NCBI RefSeq assembly: GCF_963675455.1
Contig: NZ_OY776217.1
Span: 124,001 to 188,000, forward strand
Length of the DNA stretch: 64,000 nt
From: Emcibacter sp.
GTDB taxonomy: Bacteria; Pseudomonadota; Alphaproteobacteria; Sphingomonadales; Emcibacteraceae
Direction of reading: 5' to 3'
A model generated the notes under the pieces. It saw only the letters and a program-made list of their open reading frames with translations, made no database searches and had not been told where the DNA came from. The position numbers were made by a program, and so were the translations under genes. Shown here in pieces: positions 16,841-25,261 of this stretch. Positions within the stretch are counted from its first letter, which is position 1, and the number at the start of each line of letters is the position of its first letter.

Positions 16841-17917
16841 TCATCTTCCAACTTCACGAGCGGCCTGGTTGGGTTTCTCTTTGTGTTTTGGAACGTGCTG
16901 ACCCGTGTTCTTTTTATGGAACTCTTCCGCCTGGCTTCGCGGGTTGTAAAACTGCCGGTACCAAACCCGGCCCCGCTGAAAGTTCGTCTCGATAGGCAGA
17001 CTCATGATTTGAAGTGCTGGCACTTTATTGGCCCAGATATCAAAATCCTGACTAAAGGCTGCCAGAACTTCGTCCTGCATTTTCCTGGCTGCCGCGACAT
17101 CTTCTGCGCTCGGCGTATCTGTTGCTGTTTTATACAGATTGTTGTGCCACACCCGCGTCACCCCATCCTCGACCGGCGTGTGGAAGATGAACTCAATGCC
17201 GTTAATGTCTCCTATCGACTGTCGGGATATCAAAAGGCCCGGGCCGGTGTACCAGGTGTCGGTTCTCAGACTGGCATCATATTCACGCCGGAAGCCACCC
17301 TGCAGCTGACGATAGACATGCCCCTTAAACTCGTTCTCGAAATATTCGCAGGGAGAGCCGTGGGTCGGCCCGAGATGGTTGGAGTCCGCCATATTGTCAA
17401 GAATTTCCTGGGGATGTGTGTTGAGAGTGCCCAGGTGGTCATAAGTACCGTTCACCCAGTTCGGCATATCCCACTCGGGTAAATGCGGGGGATCATAATC
17501 CGGCTCTCCGCCCTCGGGGTCATGCCACATCATGATTGATCCCATAACATCTTTGACAAGGTAGGTATTTAGGTTCGCCGCCTTGGGACAGGGGCCGTCA
17601 TAATCCGGTATATCATCGAGTTCACCGTTGTGGTTGTAGCGCCATCCATGATAGGGGCAACGGATCGCATCACCTTCAATCTGTTCTCCATGAGAGGCTA
17701 TGGACGCGCTCGATGAGGACGCGAGATGCGCTCCCATATGCTTGCAATGCGCATCAAGGCAGATCAGCCGTCCGCTCTCCCCGCGAAACAGGGCAAAGTC
17801 TTTTCCGAAAAAGCGCAGCGGTACGGGCCCCTCATCTAATTCCGACGCCTCGCAGACCATGAACCAGCCGCGCGGAAAGTCAAATTCACCCAGTTTATAT
17901 TCGCTCGTTTTTGCCAT
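16841..17917 (-). CDS. kshA: Rieske oxygenase, 3-ketosteroid 9-alpha-hydroxylase oxygenase KshA-like
   Basis: A 358-residue Rieske non-haem iron oxygenase. The Rieske ligands are C58 and H60 (HCKHMGAHL) and C87 and H90 (CPYHGWRY). The second half has an insert rich in Ser and Ala before C87, so the H60-C87 spacing is longer than the usual 15-17 residues. The catalytic iron segment is NMADSNHLGPTHG, with the D-x2-H-x4-H pattern. KshA hydroxylates C9 of 3-ketosteroids and, with KstD, opens ring B. The reductase KshB is not in the window. It is 23 bases after the kstD stop. Confidence 0.88.
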   Translation of the reverse strand: MAKTSEYKLGEFDFPRGWFMVCEASELDEGPVPLRFFGKDFALFRGESGRLICLDAHCKHMGAHLASSSSASIASHGEQIEGDAIRCPYHGWRYNHNGELDDIPDYDGPCPKAANLNTYLVKDVMGSIMMWHDPEGGEPDYDPPHLPEWDMPNWVNGTYDHLGTLNTHPQEILDNMADSNHLGPTHGSPCEYFENEFKGHVYRQLQGGFRREYDASLRTDTWYTGPGLLISRQSIGDINGIEFIFHTPVEDGVTRVWHNNLYKTATDTPSAEDVAAARKMQDEVLAAFSQDFDIWANKVPALQIMSLPIETNFQRGRVWYRQFYNPRSQAEEFHKKNTGQHVPKHKEKPNQAAREVGR

Positions 17918-17939
17918 AATTATTCCTTTTTTACTGCCT

Positions 17940-19676
17940 TTAACCGGCGTCGAATTGCATGATTGAGTTGCTTGCGCGAAAGACCATGGTAAGCGCCGGC
18001 CCTAATGTGCAGCCTGCCCCCGGGTATTTGTCCCCCATGATTGATGCAGTGCTGTTACCGGCGGCATAGAGACCTTCGATCGGTTGCTCGCCTTCATCCA
18101 GCACCTGCGCATGATCGTTGATGACGAGACCGCCTTTTGTACCGATATCGCCCGGGTATAGTCTGGCGCCGTAAAACGGTCCTTTCGCCATCGATCCGAG
18201 ACAGGGGTTTGGCTTTACGCGTTCGTCCCCATACATTCGGTCGTGCTCGTCACTGCCGCGCCCGAATTTCTCGTCGATTCCCGTTTTGGCATAACTCGCC
18301 ACTTCCACGGCGGTCGCTTCCAGACCATCGACATCAATTTCCAGCCTGGTGGCGAGTTCCCGCAAAGTGGACGCCTTTTGCAGTAAGCCGTCGGGTCCAA
18401 AGGCTTTACGGTTCATCCAGTCAGGCGACATGCTGGCTTGCAACAGACCTGCAAACATATATCTTTTACGATAATGCCCATCGAAGATCACATAGGCCGG
18501 AACATGTTGGGACAGAGTGTAGTCCTCACCGTAAATACATTTGCCGTATGAATTATAAGTAATTGACTCGTTCATGAATCGCCGGCCCATACGGTCAACG
18601 ATAATCAGGCCCGGCTTGGACTTTTCGAAAAACAGGACAATTGTCTTCTCGCCCCAGCGGACGACCGGAGCCCACCAAGCCTCATTCATACGACCGATTG
18701 CCGCACCGATTTTGCGTCCGGCGTTGATCAGATCGCCGGTGTTGCCAGGGCTGCCTGCTGACCAGTCAGGCTGTGTGGGATTGGCAAGATACTGTTTGCG
18801 CATCCCCGCACTGTGCTCGAACCCGCCGGCCGCGACAATAACGCCTCGGCGTGACTTGATACGCTGTATTTGTCCGTCTTGGCGCTCAACTTCGACGCCG
18901 CATACCCTGCTTCCTTCCCTGATCAACCCGGTAACCGGACTGTTCAGCAAAAAGTCTATTTCACGTTTACGAACGGCAAGCAGCAGTCTGCCGACAAGCG
19001 CCTCGCCCATGCAGAGACGTCGATCCCGGCGCCCTTTCAGCCTGCCTTTGACATCTGTCAGATAACGCATAAGGGCCTTCATCGCGATCTTTTGCCAGCC
19101 CTTTGCCACGGCCTGAATTTTGGAGGCCTCGGTTATAGAAAGATTGATCCTGCCAAAAGCCTTGGACGCCCCGGGCATTTCGCGCAAGAGATAAAGGTCG
19201 TCACCCAACTTGCGCCCGTCAAATGGCTCGCAATCCATTGTCCGCCCCCCTTCCTTCCAGCCAGGCAGGGAAGGATAATAATCCGGATATTTTTTAACCG
19301 GGCTGTAGGGCACACCGATCTGTCCAAGGTATTCAATCATTTTCGAGGACCAGGAGATGTAAGTCCGGATGGTTGCATCACTGATCTGGTCTGCCGGAAT
19401 GACATTTCGGAGATAATCGAAAGCATCTTTTTCGCAATCCGCTACGCCCGCAACGGCCATCTGCGCATTATTCGGCACCCAGATGCCCCCGCCGGAGGTC
19501 GCGGAAGTGCCGCCAATCCGGTCCGTTTTCTCCAGCACCAGGACAGTTGCGCCCAGATCCCTGCAGCGACAAGCCGACATCAGCGCCGCGGCTCCTGAAC
19601 CAACAATGATCACATCATAGGTCAGGTCTTCGGCAACATCGTCCACAATATTCTTGTCGTGCATAGAAAACGGCAT
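17940..19676 (-). CDS. kstD: 3-ketosteroid delta-1-dehydrogenase, KstD-like flavoprotein
   Basis: A 578-residue FAD enzyme. The dinucleotide-binding motif is DVIIVGSGAAALMSACR at about residues 21-37, followed by EKTDRIGGTSATSGGGIW. The C-terminal signature GARLYPGDIGTKGG and the run GLYAAGNSTASIMGDKYPGAG are typical of KstD and related steroid dehydrogenases. It introduces the 1,2 double bond of ring A and heads the kstD-kshA-hsaADC operon. Two starts are possible, ATG 19676 or ATG 19664 (MHDKN); neither has a strong ribosome site. It is divergent from the MaoC gene, and a motif 1 copy lies between them. Confidence 0.9.
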   Translation of the reverse strand: MPFSMHDKNIVDDVAEDLTYDVIIVGSGAAALMSACRCRDLGATVLVLEKTDRIGGTSATSGGGIWVPNNAQMAVAGVADCEKDAFDYLRNVIPADQISDATIRTYISWSSKMIEYLGQIGVPYSPVKKYPDYYPSLPGWKEGGRTMDCEPFDGRKLGDDLYLLREMPGASKAFGRINLSITEASKIQAVAKGWQKIAMKALMRYLTDVKGRLKGRRDRRLCMGEALVGRLLLAVRKREIDFLLNSPVTGLIREGSRVCGVEVERQDGQIQRIKSRRGVIVAAGGFEHSAGMRKQYLANPTQPDWSAGSPGNTGDLINAGRKIGAAIGRMNEAWWAPVVRWGEKTIVLFFEKSKPGLIIVDRMGRRFMNESITYNSYGKCIYGEDYTLSQHVPAYVIFDGHYRKRYMFAGLLQASMSPDWMNRKAFGPDGLLQKASTLRELATRLEIDVDGLEATAVEVASYAKTGIDEKFGRGSDEHDRMYGDERVKPNPCLGSMAKGPFYGARLYPGDIGTKGGLVINDHAQVLDEGEQPIEGLYAAGNSTASIMGDKYPGAGCTLGPALTMVFRASNSIMQFDAG

Positions 19677-19794
19677 GGTTTGGTCCGAACAAATGTTTAG
19701 TTAGTGTCAACAGCTTCGATCGCACTGAGACTGCGCGGTAACCATCGAATTACATTCTGGTTTTGGCTGTCCTAAAAATATGACCTGACCGGGT

Positions 19795-19812
19795 TCAGTT
19801 CAAACTCGTGTT
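19795..19812. promoter_or_regulatory. Putative operator, motif 1 (TCAGTTCAAACTCGTGTT)
   Basis: This site agrees with the 18-base motif at 6008-6025 at 15 positions. It lies in the divergent region between kstD (start 19676) and the MaoC-like gene (start 19965), so it could control both. Its right flank TTTGGCAG is shared with the weaker site at 491-507. Confidence 0.5.
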
Positions 19813-19964
19813 TGGCAGGCGAAAGCGAGTTTTTGTTGAAAGGTCTCCAGTGTTCTAATCCCGTCAAACGTGAAAACAAGAAATTAAAAAACGGCCGACA
19901 ATCCCGTCCAGTCAGTTTCCTATTTCACATAATTCACAAGCCTGAAACTGGAATATTGGAACAC

Positions 19965-20432
19965 ATGAACTCCATCAGATTTGACGACATTGACAAGTTA
20001 AACTCGCTCGTTTCCGATGAATATGGACCGTGGGGCAAACAATGCCTGATTTCACAGGAAGGCATTTCGGCATTTGGACAATTAACCGAAGACATGCAGT
20101 GGATACATGTTGATGCAAAACGCGCAGAAACAGATAGTCCGTTTGGCACCACGATCGCTCATGGCTTCTTCGTCCTTTCCTTTATTACGGCGCTTTGCAG
20201 GTCGGACGGCTACAACATTGTCGGCCACAGTAGTGCCCTGAACTATGGGATAGAGCATTTGCGCTTTATTAAACCGGTGTTGGCCGGGTCGCAAATCCAT
20301 TGCAGGACACGTATCGATAAAGTTACCGAAAAAAAGGGGGGAACAATGATTGATCTGGGTGTTGCCGTTCACATCGTCGGTGACGACGATCCCTGCCTCG
20401 TGCTTTCGTGGAAACTTTTCTACCGGTCTTAA
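19965..20432 (+). CDS. MaoC-like (R)-enoyl-CoA hydratase
   Basis: A 155-residue single hot-dog protein. The hydratase-2 catalytic segment is visible as DMQWIHVDAKRAETDSPFGTTIAHGF, with the Asp and His of that motif. I start at ATG 19965 (MNSIRFDD); the 51 extra residues of the longer reading come from the promoter region and do not resemble the family. It hydrates an enoyl-CoA with R stereochemistry and is the first gene of the plus-strand group that continues with a dehydrogenase at 20547. The ribosome site (TTGGA) is poorly spaced. Confidence 0.83.
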   Translation: MNSIRFDDIDKLNSLVSDEYGPWGKQCLISQEGISAFGQLTEDMQWIHVDAKRAETDSPFGTTIAHGFFVLSFITALCRSDGYNIVGHSSALNYGIEHLRFIKPVLAGSQIHCRTRIDKVTEKKGGTMIDLGVAVHIVGDDDPCLVLSWKLFYRS

Positions 20433-20449
20433 CCCCGCAGCCGGCCCTT

Positions 20450-20467
20450 AAAACGAGTTTAAGCTGA
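20450..20467. promoter_or_regulatory. Putative operator, motif 1 (inverse copy)
   Basis: AAAACGAGTTTAAGCTGA is the exact reverse complement of the 18 bases at 6008-6025. Here the flanks make arms CTTAAA/TTTAAG, and the site fits TnnAACnnGTTnnA at every fixed position. It lies 80 bases upstream of the acyl-CoA dehydrogenase start at 20547, which suggests a separate promoter for the downstream three-gene group. Confidence 0.6.
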
Positions 20468-20546
20468 ACCGGATCGCCCTGTAAATCTTCACAATGTAAG
20501 GCTTCACCGGATATGGCCGAATAATTCTGAGTTAGGAGAGACTTAA

Positions 20547-21704
20547 GTGAGTGACGCAAATTTCCTCCCCATCGAGCGCACGATATTTACGAGCGAACAT
20601 GATATGTTCCGTAACACTGTTCGCCGCTTCATGCACGATGAAGTCATTCCGAACCTTGACAAGTGGAACAAGCAAAACCATCCCGACCGCGAGGTCTGGC
20701 TGAAAGCCGGAAAACATGGCCTCTTGTGCGTTACCACGCCGCCTGAATATGGTGGTGCCGGGGCCGACAGAAAATACAGCGCCGTGCTTATCGAGGAACA
20801 GCAACGAGCCAACGCTGCAGGCCCCGGGTTTGTGATGCATTCAGAAATCGTTGCCGGCTATATTGAACGCTATGGCACAGAAGAGCAGAAGCAAAACTGG
20901 TTGCCTAAAATGGCCCTCGGCGAGGTTATCGGCGCGCTTGCCATGACCGAACCGCGTGGCGGATCGGATCTGCGTTCCATCGCTACCCGGGCCAACCCGA
21001 TCGGCAACGAGTATGTAATTAACGGAAACAAGACCTTTATCACCAACGGCTATATTTGCGATCTCATTATCGTGGCCGCCAGGACCGATCAACCCGACGG
21101 AACCAGCGGCTTGTCCCTGTTTCTGGTTGAAGCGGACCGGGAGGGCGTCACCAAGAGCCTTCCACTCGACAAAGTTGGTCAGAAGTCACAGGATGCGGTT
21201 GAGCTCTTCTTCGACGATGTACGCATACCGAAAGAAAATCTCCTTGGACAACTCGGCAAGGGATTAAACCATCTGATGCAGGAACTGGCCTGGGAGCGAT
21301 TGATGATCGCCATACGTGCTGTTGCGGGCTGTGAAATCGCCCTGGAAAATACGGTCGACTACACCAAGACGCGAAATGCGTTTGGAAAAAGTTTGCTGGA
21401 ATTCCAGAATACAAAGTTCAAACTCGCTGAGTGTAAAACCAAAACCCAGATCGCCCGTGTCTATATCGACAAATGCATCGAACTTGCCACCGGGGAGGGC
21501 CTGAACGCCGAAGCCTCCGCCATGGCCAAATGGTGGTGCACCGAACTCCAGAACCGCGTGCTCGACGAATGTGTCCAGTTGCATGGTGGCTACGGCTACA
21601 TGCTCGAATATCCCATTGCGCGCGCCTGGACCGATGCCCGCGCACAGATGATCTATGGCGGCACCAACGAGATCATGAAAGAAATTATTTCCAGGAGTTT
21701 TTAA
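20547..21704 (+). CDS. Acyl-CoA dehydrogenase
   Basis: A 385-residue acyl-CoA dehydrogenase with strong family motifs: TPPEYGGAG, the flavin signature LAMTEPRGGSDLRSIATRA, NGNKTFITNG, and C-terminal GGYGYMLEYPIARAWTDAR plus YGGTNEIMKEI. The start is GTG 20547, with AGGAG eight bases upstream. It is followed after two bases by an SDR gene and then a CoA-transferase gene, so these three are one transcript. It resembles long-chain or isobutyryl-type enzymes; the substrate is probably a CoA thioester from steroid breakdown, by context only. Confidence 0.88.
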   Translation: MSDANFLPIERTIFTSEHDMFRNTVRRFMHDEVIPNLDKWNKQNHPDREVWLKAGKHGLLCVTTPPEYGGAGADRKYSAVLIEEQQRANAAGPGFVMHSEIVAGYIERYGTEEQKQNWLPKMALGEVIGALAMTEPRGGSDLRSIATRANPIGNEYVINGNKTFITNGYICDLIIVAARTDQPDGTSGLSLFLVEADREGVTKSLPLDKVGQKSQDAVELFFDDVRIPKENLLGQLGKGLNHLMQELAWERLMIAIRAVAGCEIALENTVDYTKTRNAFGKSLLEFQNTKFKLAECKTKTQIARVYIDKCIELATGEGLNAEASAMAKWWCTELQNRVLDECVQLHGGYGYMLEYPIARAWTDARAQMIYGGTNEIMKEIISRSF

Positions 21705-21706
21705 CC

Positions 21707-22516
21707 ATGGTTTCCACATCCGACGATAACCTGCAAAATGCTTCGCACTCTCCGGACTTTCCCGACCAGGACGGCATCGCCCTGGTCATTGGTGGCAGCG
21801 GCGGCATTGGTCAGGCAATCTGTGAAAAACTGGCGCAAGGCGGAACCGACATCGTCTTCACCTATCGCACCAACAAAGAGGCTGCAGATAAAGTTATCTC
21901 TACGGTGGCCAAATACGGGCGCAAGGCTTCGGCATATCCCATGGCCCTGGAGAACGGCACCGAGGTCGCTGAAATTTGCGAGGAAATTATCGCTAGATTT
22001 GGCCGTATTCATACCGTTGTGAATGCCTCCGGCTCGCACATCGATATGAAATTTATCGGTGATATTGACCGGGACGAATTCAGCAGGGTGATGAACGCGG
22101 ACACCAACGGCTTTTTTAACGTCGTCCATGCCATTCTCGGCCATATGCGCGAAAAAGGCGGCAGCTTTGTTGCCATCAGCACAACGGGCCTGTTGCGCTG
22201 GCCCAACAAAGACGCGCTTTCCGTCATCCCCAAGGCCGCGAATGATGCGATCATGACCGGCATCGCCCGCGAAGAAGGCCGTAATGGAATCCGCGCCAAT
22301 ACGGTTGCGCTGGGCCTGATCGACGCGGGATTGTTTCGAAAGCTGATCGGCACCGCCTATGATGAAAAATATATTGAAGCGGCGAAGCGGAATTCCGCAT
22401 TGAAACGTCTTGGTACGGCGGAAGAAGTCGCCGAGGCCGTGTTGTTCTTTGCCTCCCACCGCGCAAGCTTTGTCACCGGCCAGACCCTCACGCTGGACGG
22501 CGGCTACAGTCTCTAG
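21707..22516 (+). CDS. SDR-fold protein lacking the catalytic tyrosine
   Basis: A 269-residue SDR. The nucleotide motif is IGGSGGIGQA and NASG replaces the common NNAG. The serine region is AISTTGLLRW. At the YxxxK position the sequence is LSVIPKAAND, so the expected Tyr appears to be Ser while the Lys is kept. The C-terminal FVTGQTLTLDGGYSL is canonical. Start ATG 21707 has CCAGGAG nine bases upstream. The protein may be a reductase with an altered active site, as in some divergent SDRs, or a non-catalytic one. It sits two bases after the acyl-CoA dehydrogenase. Confidence 0.82.
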   Translation: MVSTSDDNLQNASHSPDFPDQDGIALVIGGSGGIGQAICEKLAQGGTDIVFTYRTNKEAADKVISTVAKYGRKASAYPMALENGTEVAEICEEIIARFGRIHTVVNASGSHIDMKFIGDIDRDEFSRVMNADTNGFFNVVHAILGHMREKGGSFVAISTTGLLRWPNKDALSVIPKAANDAIMTGIAREEGRNGIRANTVALGLIDAGLFRKLIGTAYDEKYIEAAKRNSALKRLGTAEEVAEAVLFFASHRASFVTGQTLTLDGGYSL

Positions 22517-22529
22517 TTTCGTGTCCGCA

Positions 22530-23795
22530 ATGATCACACATATCACAGCCGGTGAAGTAGCTACGCTGCTCAGGCCGGGCATGACGGTTTTCGTTCAGGG
22601 AAGTATCGGCCAGCCGCCCACGCTTATGAAAGCCCTGGAGGAGGCCTCTGCTTCACTTGGTGGACTTCATTTCATCTCCCCGCTGGCGCCGGGAATAAAC
22701 CGGTTTTCCATATTGCCAGGCATTGCGCCCAGCCGCCTGACCACATTCTTTGACTATTCCGGTTTACGGCAAACCTATCAGGCGGGGCCAATCGAATTTG
22801 TCCCTGCTCATTACAGCGGGATCATCCCATTTCTTGAACAGCAGGTCACAATCGACATCGGCTTGATTCAGGTGAGCGCCCCTGACGCACAGGGATATTG
22901 CAGCACCGGAATATCAGAAGATTTTGTCTCTGAAATACTTCCCTATTGCCGGTCTGTCATCGCCGAAATCAATCACTCAATGCCGCCTGTGGCAGACGGA
23001 CCAAAGATCCCGTTGGGCACGTTTGATTATGTGGTTGAAACTGACTATCCATTACCCCAAATCCCCTCCCCTGACTCCAATGCTGTTTTGGACCGGATCG
23101 CGGCGAATGTTTTGCCTCTTGTGCACGACGGGGATACGGTTCAATACGGTATTGGCCGGGTTCCCCAATGTGTCGTCAGCGGTCTGAGCGAGTATAACGA
23201 CCTTGGCCTGCACAGCGGGTTGATCACACCGGCCGTGCGCCCCCTGATCGACAAGGGAGTCATGACGGGGGTACGCAAAACAATCGACACAGGCAAGCAT
23301 GTGACCGGAGTAGCCGCGGGAGACCGGGACTTCTATGACTGGATCTCCTCCCGCCCGGATTTTTCCTTCAGGTCGGTTCGACACACCCACAACCCTGACA
23401 CACTTGCCCGGCTCGACAATCTGGTTGCCATAAATTCCGCACTGGAAATAGACCTTTCTGGCCAGGCGAATGCTGAAATGGTTGATGGCGGCCAGATCAG
23501 CGGCAGTGGCGGTCTCGTCGATTTTGTGCGCGGCGCCCGCTTGTCCAGAAATGGCCGCGCCATAATCTGTTTGCAGTCAACCAGTCGCAATGGTCAGCGC
23601 TCCAACATCGTGCCAAGCCTGTCAGGCGCGGTGACCGTCTGCAGAACAGACATGCAATATGTTGTCACAGAATATGGCCTCGCCGACCTTGCACATAAAT
23701 CGATAGACGAGCGTGCGAATGCGCTGATTGCCATCGCGGCGCCCGGGTTTCGCGAGCAACTGGGAAAAGAGTGGAAAGCAGTTCGCGAGCGTTAG
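22530..23795 (+). CDS. Acetyl-CoA hydrolase/4-hydroxybutyrate CoA-transferase family protein
   Basis: A 421-residue family I CoA-transferase-like protein. The N-terminal half has TVFVQGSIGQPPTLMKAL; the C-terminal half has GSGGLVDFVRGA and YVVTEYGLADLAHKSIDERANALIAIAAPGF, typical of the AcetylCoA_hyd_C domain. The start is uncertain: ATG 22530 or GTG 22521, neither with a clear ribosome site, so it probably depends on coupling to the SDR gene ending at 22516. It would move CoA between carboxylates, which could recycle CoA from an end product of the pathway. It is not an IpdA or IpdB homologue as far as I can see. Confidence 0.82.
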   Translation: MITHITAGEVATLLRPGMTVFVQGSIGQPPTLMKALEEASASLGGLHFISPLAPGINRFSILPGIAPSRLTTFFDYSGLRQTYQAGPIEFVPAHYSGIIPFLEQQVTIDIGLIQVSAPDAQGYCSTGISEDFVSEILPYCRSVIAEINHSMPPVADGPKIPLGTFDYVVETDYPLPQIPSPDSNAVLDRIAANVLPLVHDGDTVQYGIGRVPQCVVSGLSEYNDLGLHSGLITPAVRPLIDKGVMTGVRKTIDTGKHVTGVAAGDRDFYDWISSRPDFSFRSVRHTHNPDTLARLDNLVAINSALEIDLSGQANAEMVDGGQISGSGGLVDFVRGARLSRNGRAIICLQSTSRNGQRSNIVPSLSGAVTVCRTDMQYVVTEYGLADLAHKSIDERANALIAIAAPGFREQLGKEWKAVRER

Positions 23796-23812
23796 AAAAC
23801 GGGCCAAAGACG

Positions 23813-23899
23813 CCTGACGGCGCTTGAAGCACATTCCTGAATGACATGAAAGAAAAGATTGGTAGCGGAGGTGCGCTACCAATGGAAGCCCCAATGTGA
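23813..23899 (+). pseudogene. Remnant of the 3' end of a gene like that at 57010-57909
   Basis: These 29 codons read P-D-G-A-stop-S-T-F-L-N-D-M-K-E-K-I-G-S-G-G-A-L and on to a stop. They match the last residues of the membrane protein ending at 57909, with one internal TGA. Bases 23837-23887 match 57847-57897 at 49 of 51 positions. Within it, ATTGGTAGCG (23858-23867) and CGCTACCAAT (23874-23883) form a perfect 10-base dyad. It may be a gene fragment or a small palindromic repeat element that also forms the 3' end of the intact gene. The rest of 23900-24072 shows nothing I can name. Confidence 0.65.
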
Positions 23900-24072
23900 T
23901 GGGGAGGTTCAAATCCAGGGCAGGATTAGTTTGTCACTTAATCGTTGATACTGTCCAGATCTCCACCCGTGTCCCTCCCCCGGGTAAACACCATCAAAGC
24001 CCTGCCATTTGAGACGAGATGGTTTCTTTGCCGATTTCGGGGGCAAGTCCGAACCGCATCATGTCTTTTACT

Positions 24073-24651
24073 TTAGCCGCCGGGAAGAAGCCACGCCCTC
24101 AAATAGAGCAGCAACCTGTCCTGAATAGACTCTGCATTGTGCAAGGCACAGAATTGTGCCGACATGGCCTGAATCATGAAGGCATGTATGCCTTCGGCCC
24201 TCAACTCAACCGCAATGTCCCGACGAAATGGGGCATCAGCCAGCCATGCTTCAAAAACCTCGATCTGTCTGCCGAAGGTTCTGGCGATCAAACCAATCTC
24301 CTCAATCGCAGCTGCACCGGAGAATCTGAGGATCACATCAAAAACATAACGCTCGCATGTCATGTAATTGCACAGCGGCATGAGTGCATCAGCCATTTGC
24401 TCGACAGTCTGCGGCGCCGGACTTGCTTCCAAGGCATCAAGGTGCCTATCAATTTCAGACCCTATAATCAGGTCCATCAAGGCATCCTTGTCCTTAAAAT
24501 GTGCAAAAAAAGTGCCTTTTGCCATGCCTGCGCGCAAGACAACCTCTTCCACGCGCAAAGCGGCGTAACCGCTTTCGTCGATGATCTCCTGAGCTGCTGC
24601 AATCAGCTTGGCCCGTGTTTCAAGAGTTCTTTTCTGTACCGATCTGATCAT
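24073..24651 (-). CDS. TetR family transcriptional regulator
   Basis: A 192-residue TetR-type regulator with helix-turn-helix at about residues 20-55 (ESGYAALRVEEVVLRAGMAKGTFFAHFKDKDALMD). I choose ATG 24651 over a TTG five codons earlier; neither has a strong ribosome site. It is divergent from the small membrane protein at 24857. The shared promoter region contains three copies of TTGACCnnGGTC, so it probably represses itself and the neighbour. It differs clearly from the two steroid-region TetR proteins. Confidence 0.88.
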   Translation of the reverse strand: MIRSVQKRTLETRAKLIAAAQEIIDESGYAALRVEEVVLRAGMAKGTFFAHFKDKDALMDLIIGSEIDRHLDALEASPAPQTVEQMADALMPLCNYMTCERYVFDVILRFSGAAAIEEIGLIARTFGRQIEVFEAWLADAPFRRDIAVELRAEGIHAFMIQAMSAQFCALHNAESIQDRLLLYLRAWLLPGG

Positions 24652-24670
24652 AGCCCTGTATGACAAATAA

Positions 24671-24737
24671 TTTGACCGCGGTCAAATTTATAATTGACCA
24701 TGGTCGTTTTTTGTGCCAAATATTGACCATGGTCAAT
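24671..24737. promoter_or_regulatory. Three TetR operator-like palindromes
   Basis: TTTGACCGCGGTCAAA (24671-24686) and ATTGACCATGGTCAAT (24722-24737) are perfect 16-base palindromes. Between them ATTGACCATGGTCGTT (24693-24708) is a copy with a damaged right end. The centres are 22 and 29 bases apart. They lie between the divergent TetR gene and the DUF4345-like gene. Confidence 0.75.
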
Positions 24738-24856
24738 TTAATAGAGCAACCCCATGACACATAAAAACGCAATTTTGTCATGGGTGAACCTCCCGGCCAA
24801 AACTCTCCGAGCCGACCGCTCGCTACATATTTTCGCTTTACTGAAAGGATTTGATC

Positions 24857-25261
24857 ATGAATACTCCAGTCACTACCAAGGTATTTTTAGCAATATCGGG
24901 TATCATCTTAATTGGCATTGGGGGCGCCCTGATGTTCATTCCGGTCGCGTTTCAAGCGTCGGTGGGCATCGCACTTGGCGACAACATCAATCTGTTAAGC
25001 GAAACCAGGGCGCCCGGCGGTTTCTTATTCGCGGCCGGAATCATTATCCTGACCGGATCCTTCAGAGCAAAAATGGTGCACACATCCCTTGTGCTGTCCA
25101 GCCTGGTCTACCTGTCATACGGAATATCCAGGATCCTCAGCATAGTTATGGACGGAGTTCCCGACCAGTCTCTCATCGCGGCAACGGCAGTCGAAATCAT
25201 CATTGGGGCGCCTGGTCTCTTCCTGTTATACAAATTCCACAAAGCCCGGGCCATGGCATGA
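24857..25261 (+). CDS. Small integral membrane protein, DUF4345-like
   Basis: A 134-residue protein with four predicted membrane helices (VFLAISGIILIGIGGALMF, the FLFAAGIIILTGSF region, LVLSSLVYLSYGISRIL, and IAATAVEIIIGAPGLFLLY). The pattern ETRAPGGFLFAAG fits DUF4345. The ATG at 24857 has AAGGA seven bases upstream; a TTG two codons earlier is less likely. It is divergent from a TetR gene and probably under its control. No function is established for the family. Confidence 0.78.
   Translation: MNTPVTTKVFLAISGIILIGIGGALMFIPVAFQASVGIALGDNINLLSETRAPGGFLFAAGIIILTGSFRAKMVHTSLVLSSLVYLSYGISRILSIVMDGVPDQSLIAATAVEIIIGAPGLFLLYKFHKARAMA

Noticed and set aside
23858..23930. tRNA-like stretch (D-arm-like dyad followed by GGTTCAAATCC)
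   Set aside because: The T-stem does not pair and there is no acceptor or anticodon stem. The similarity to 57868-57925 explains the sequence as a copied gene end.
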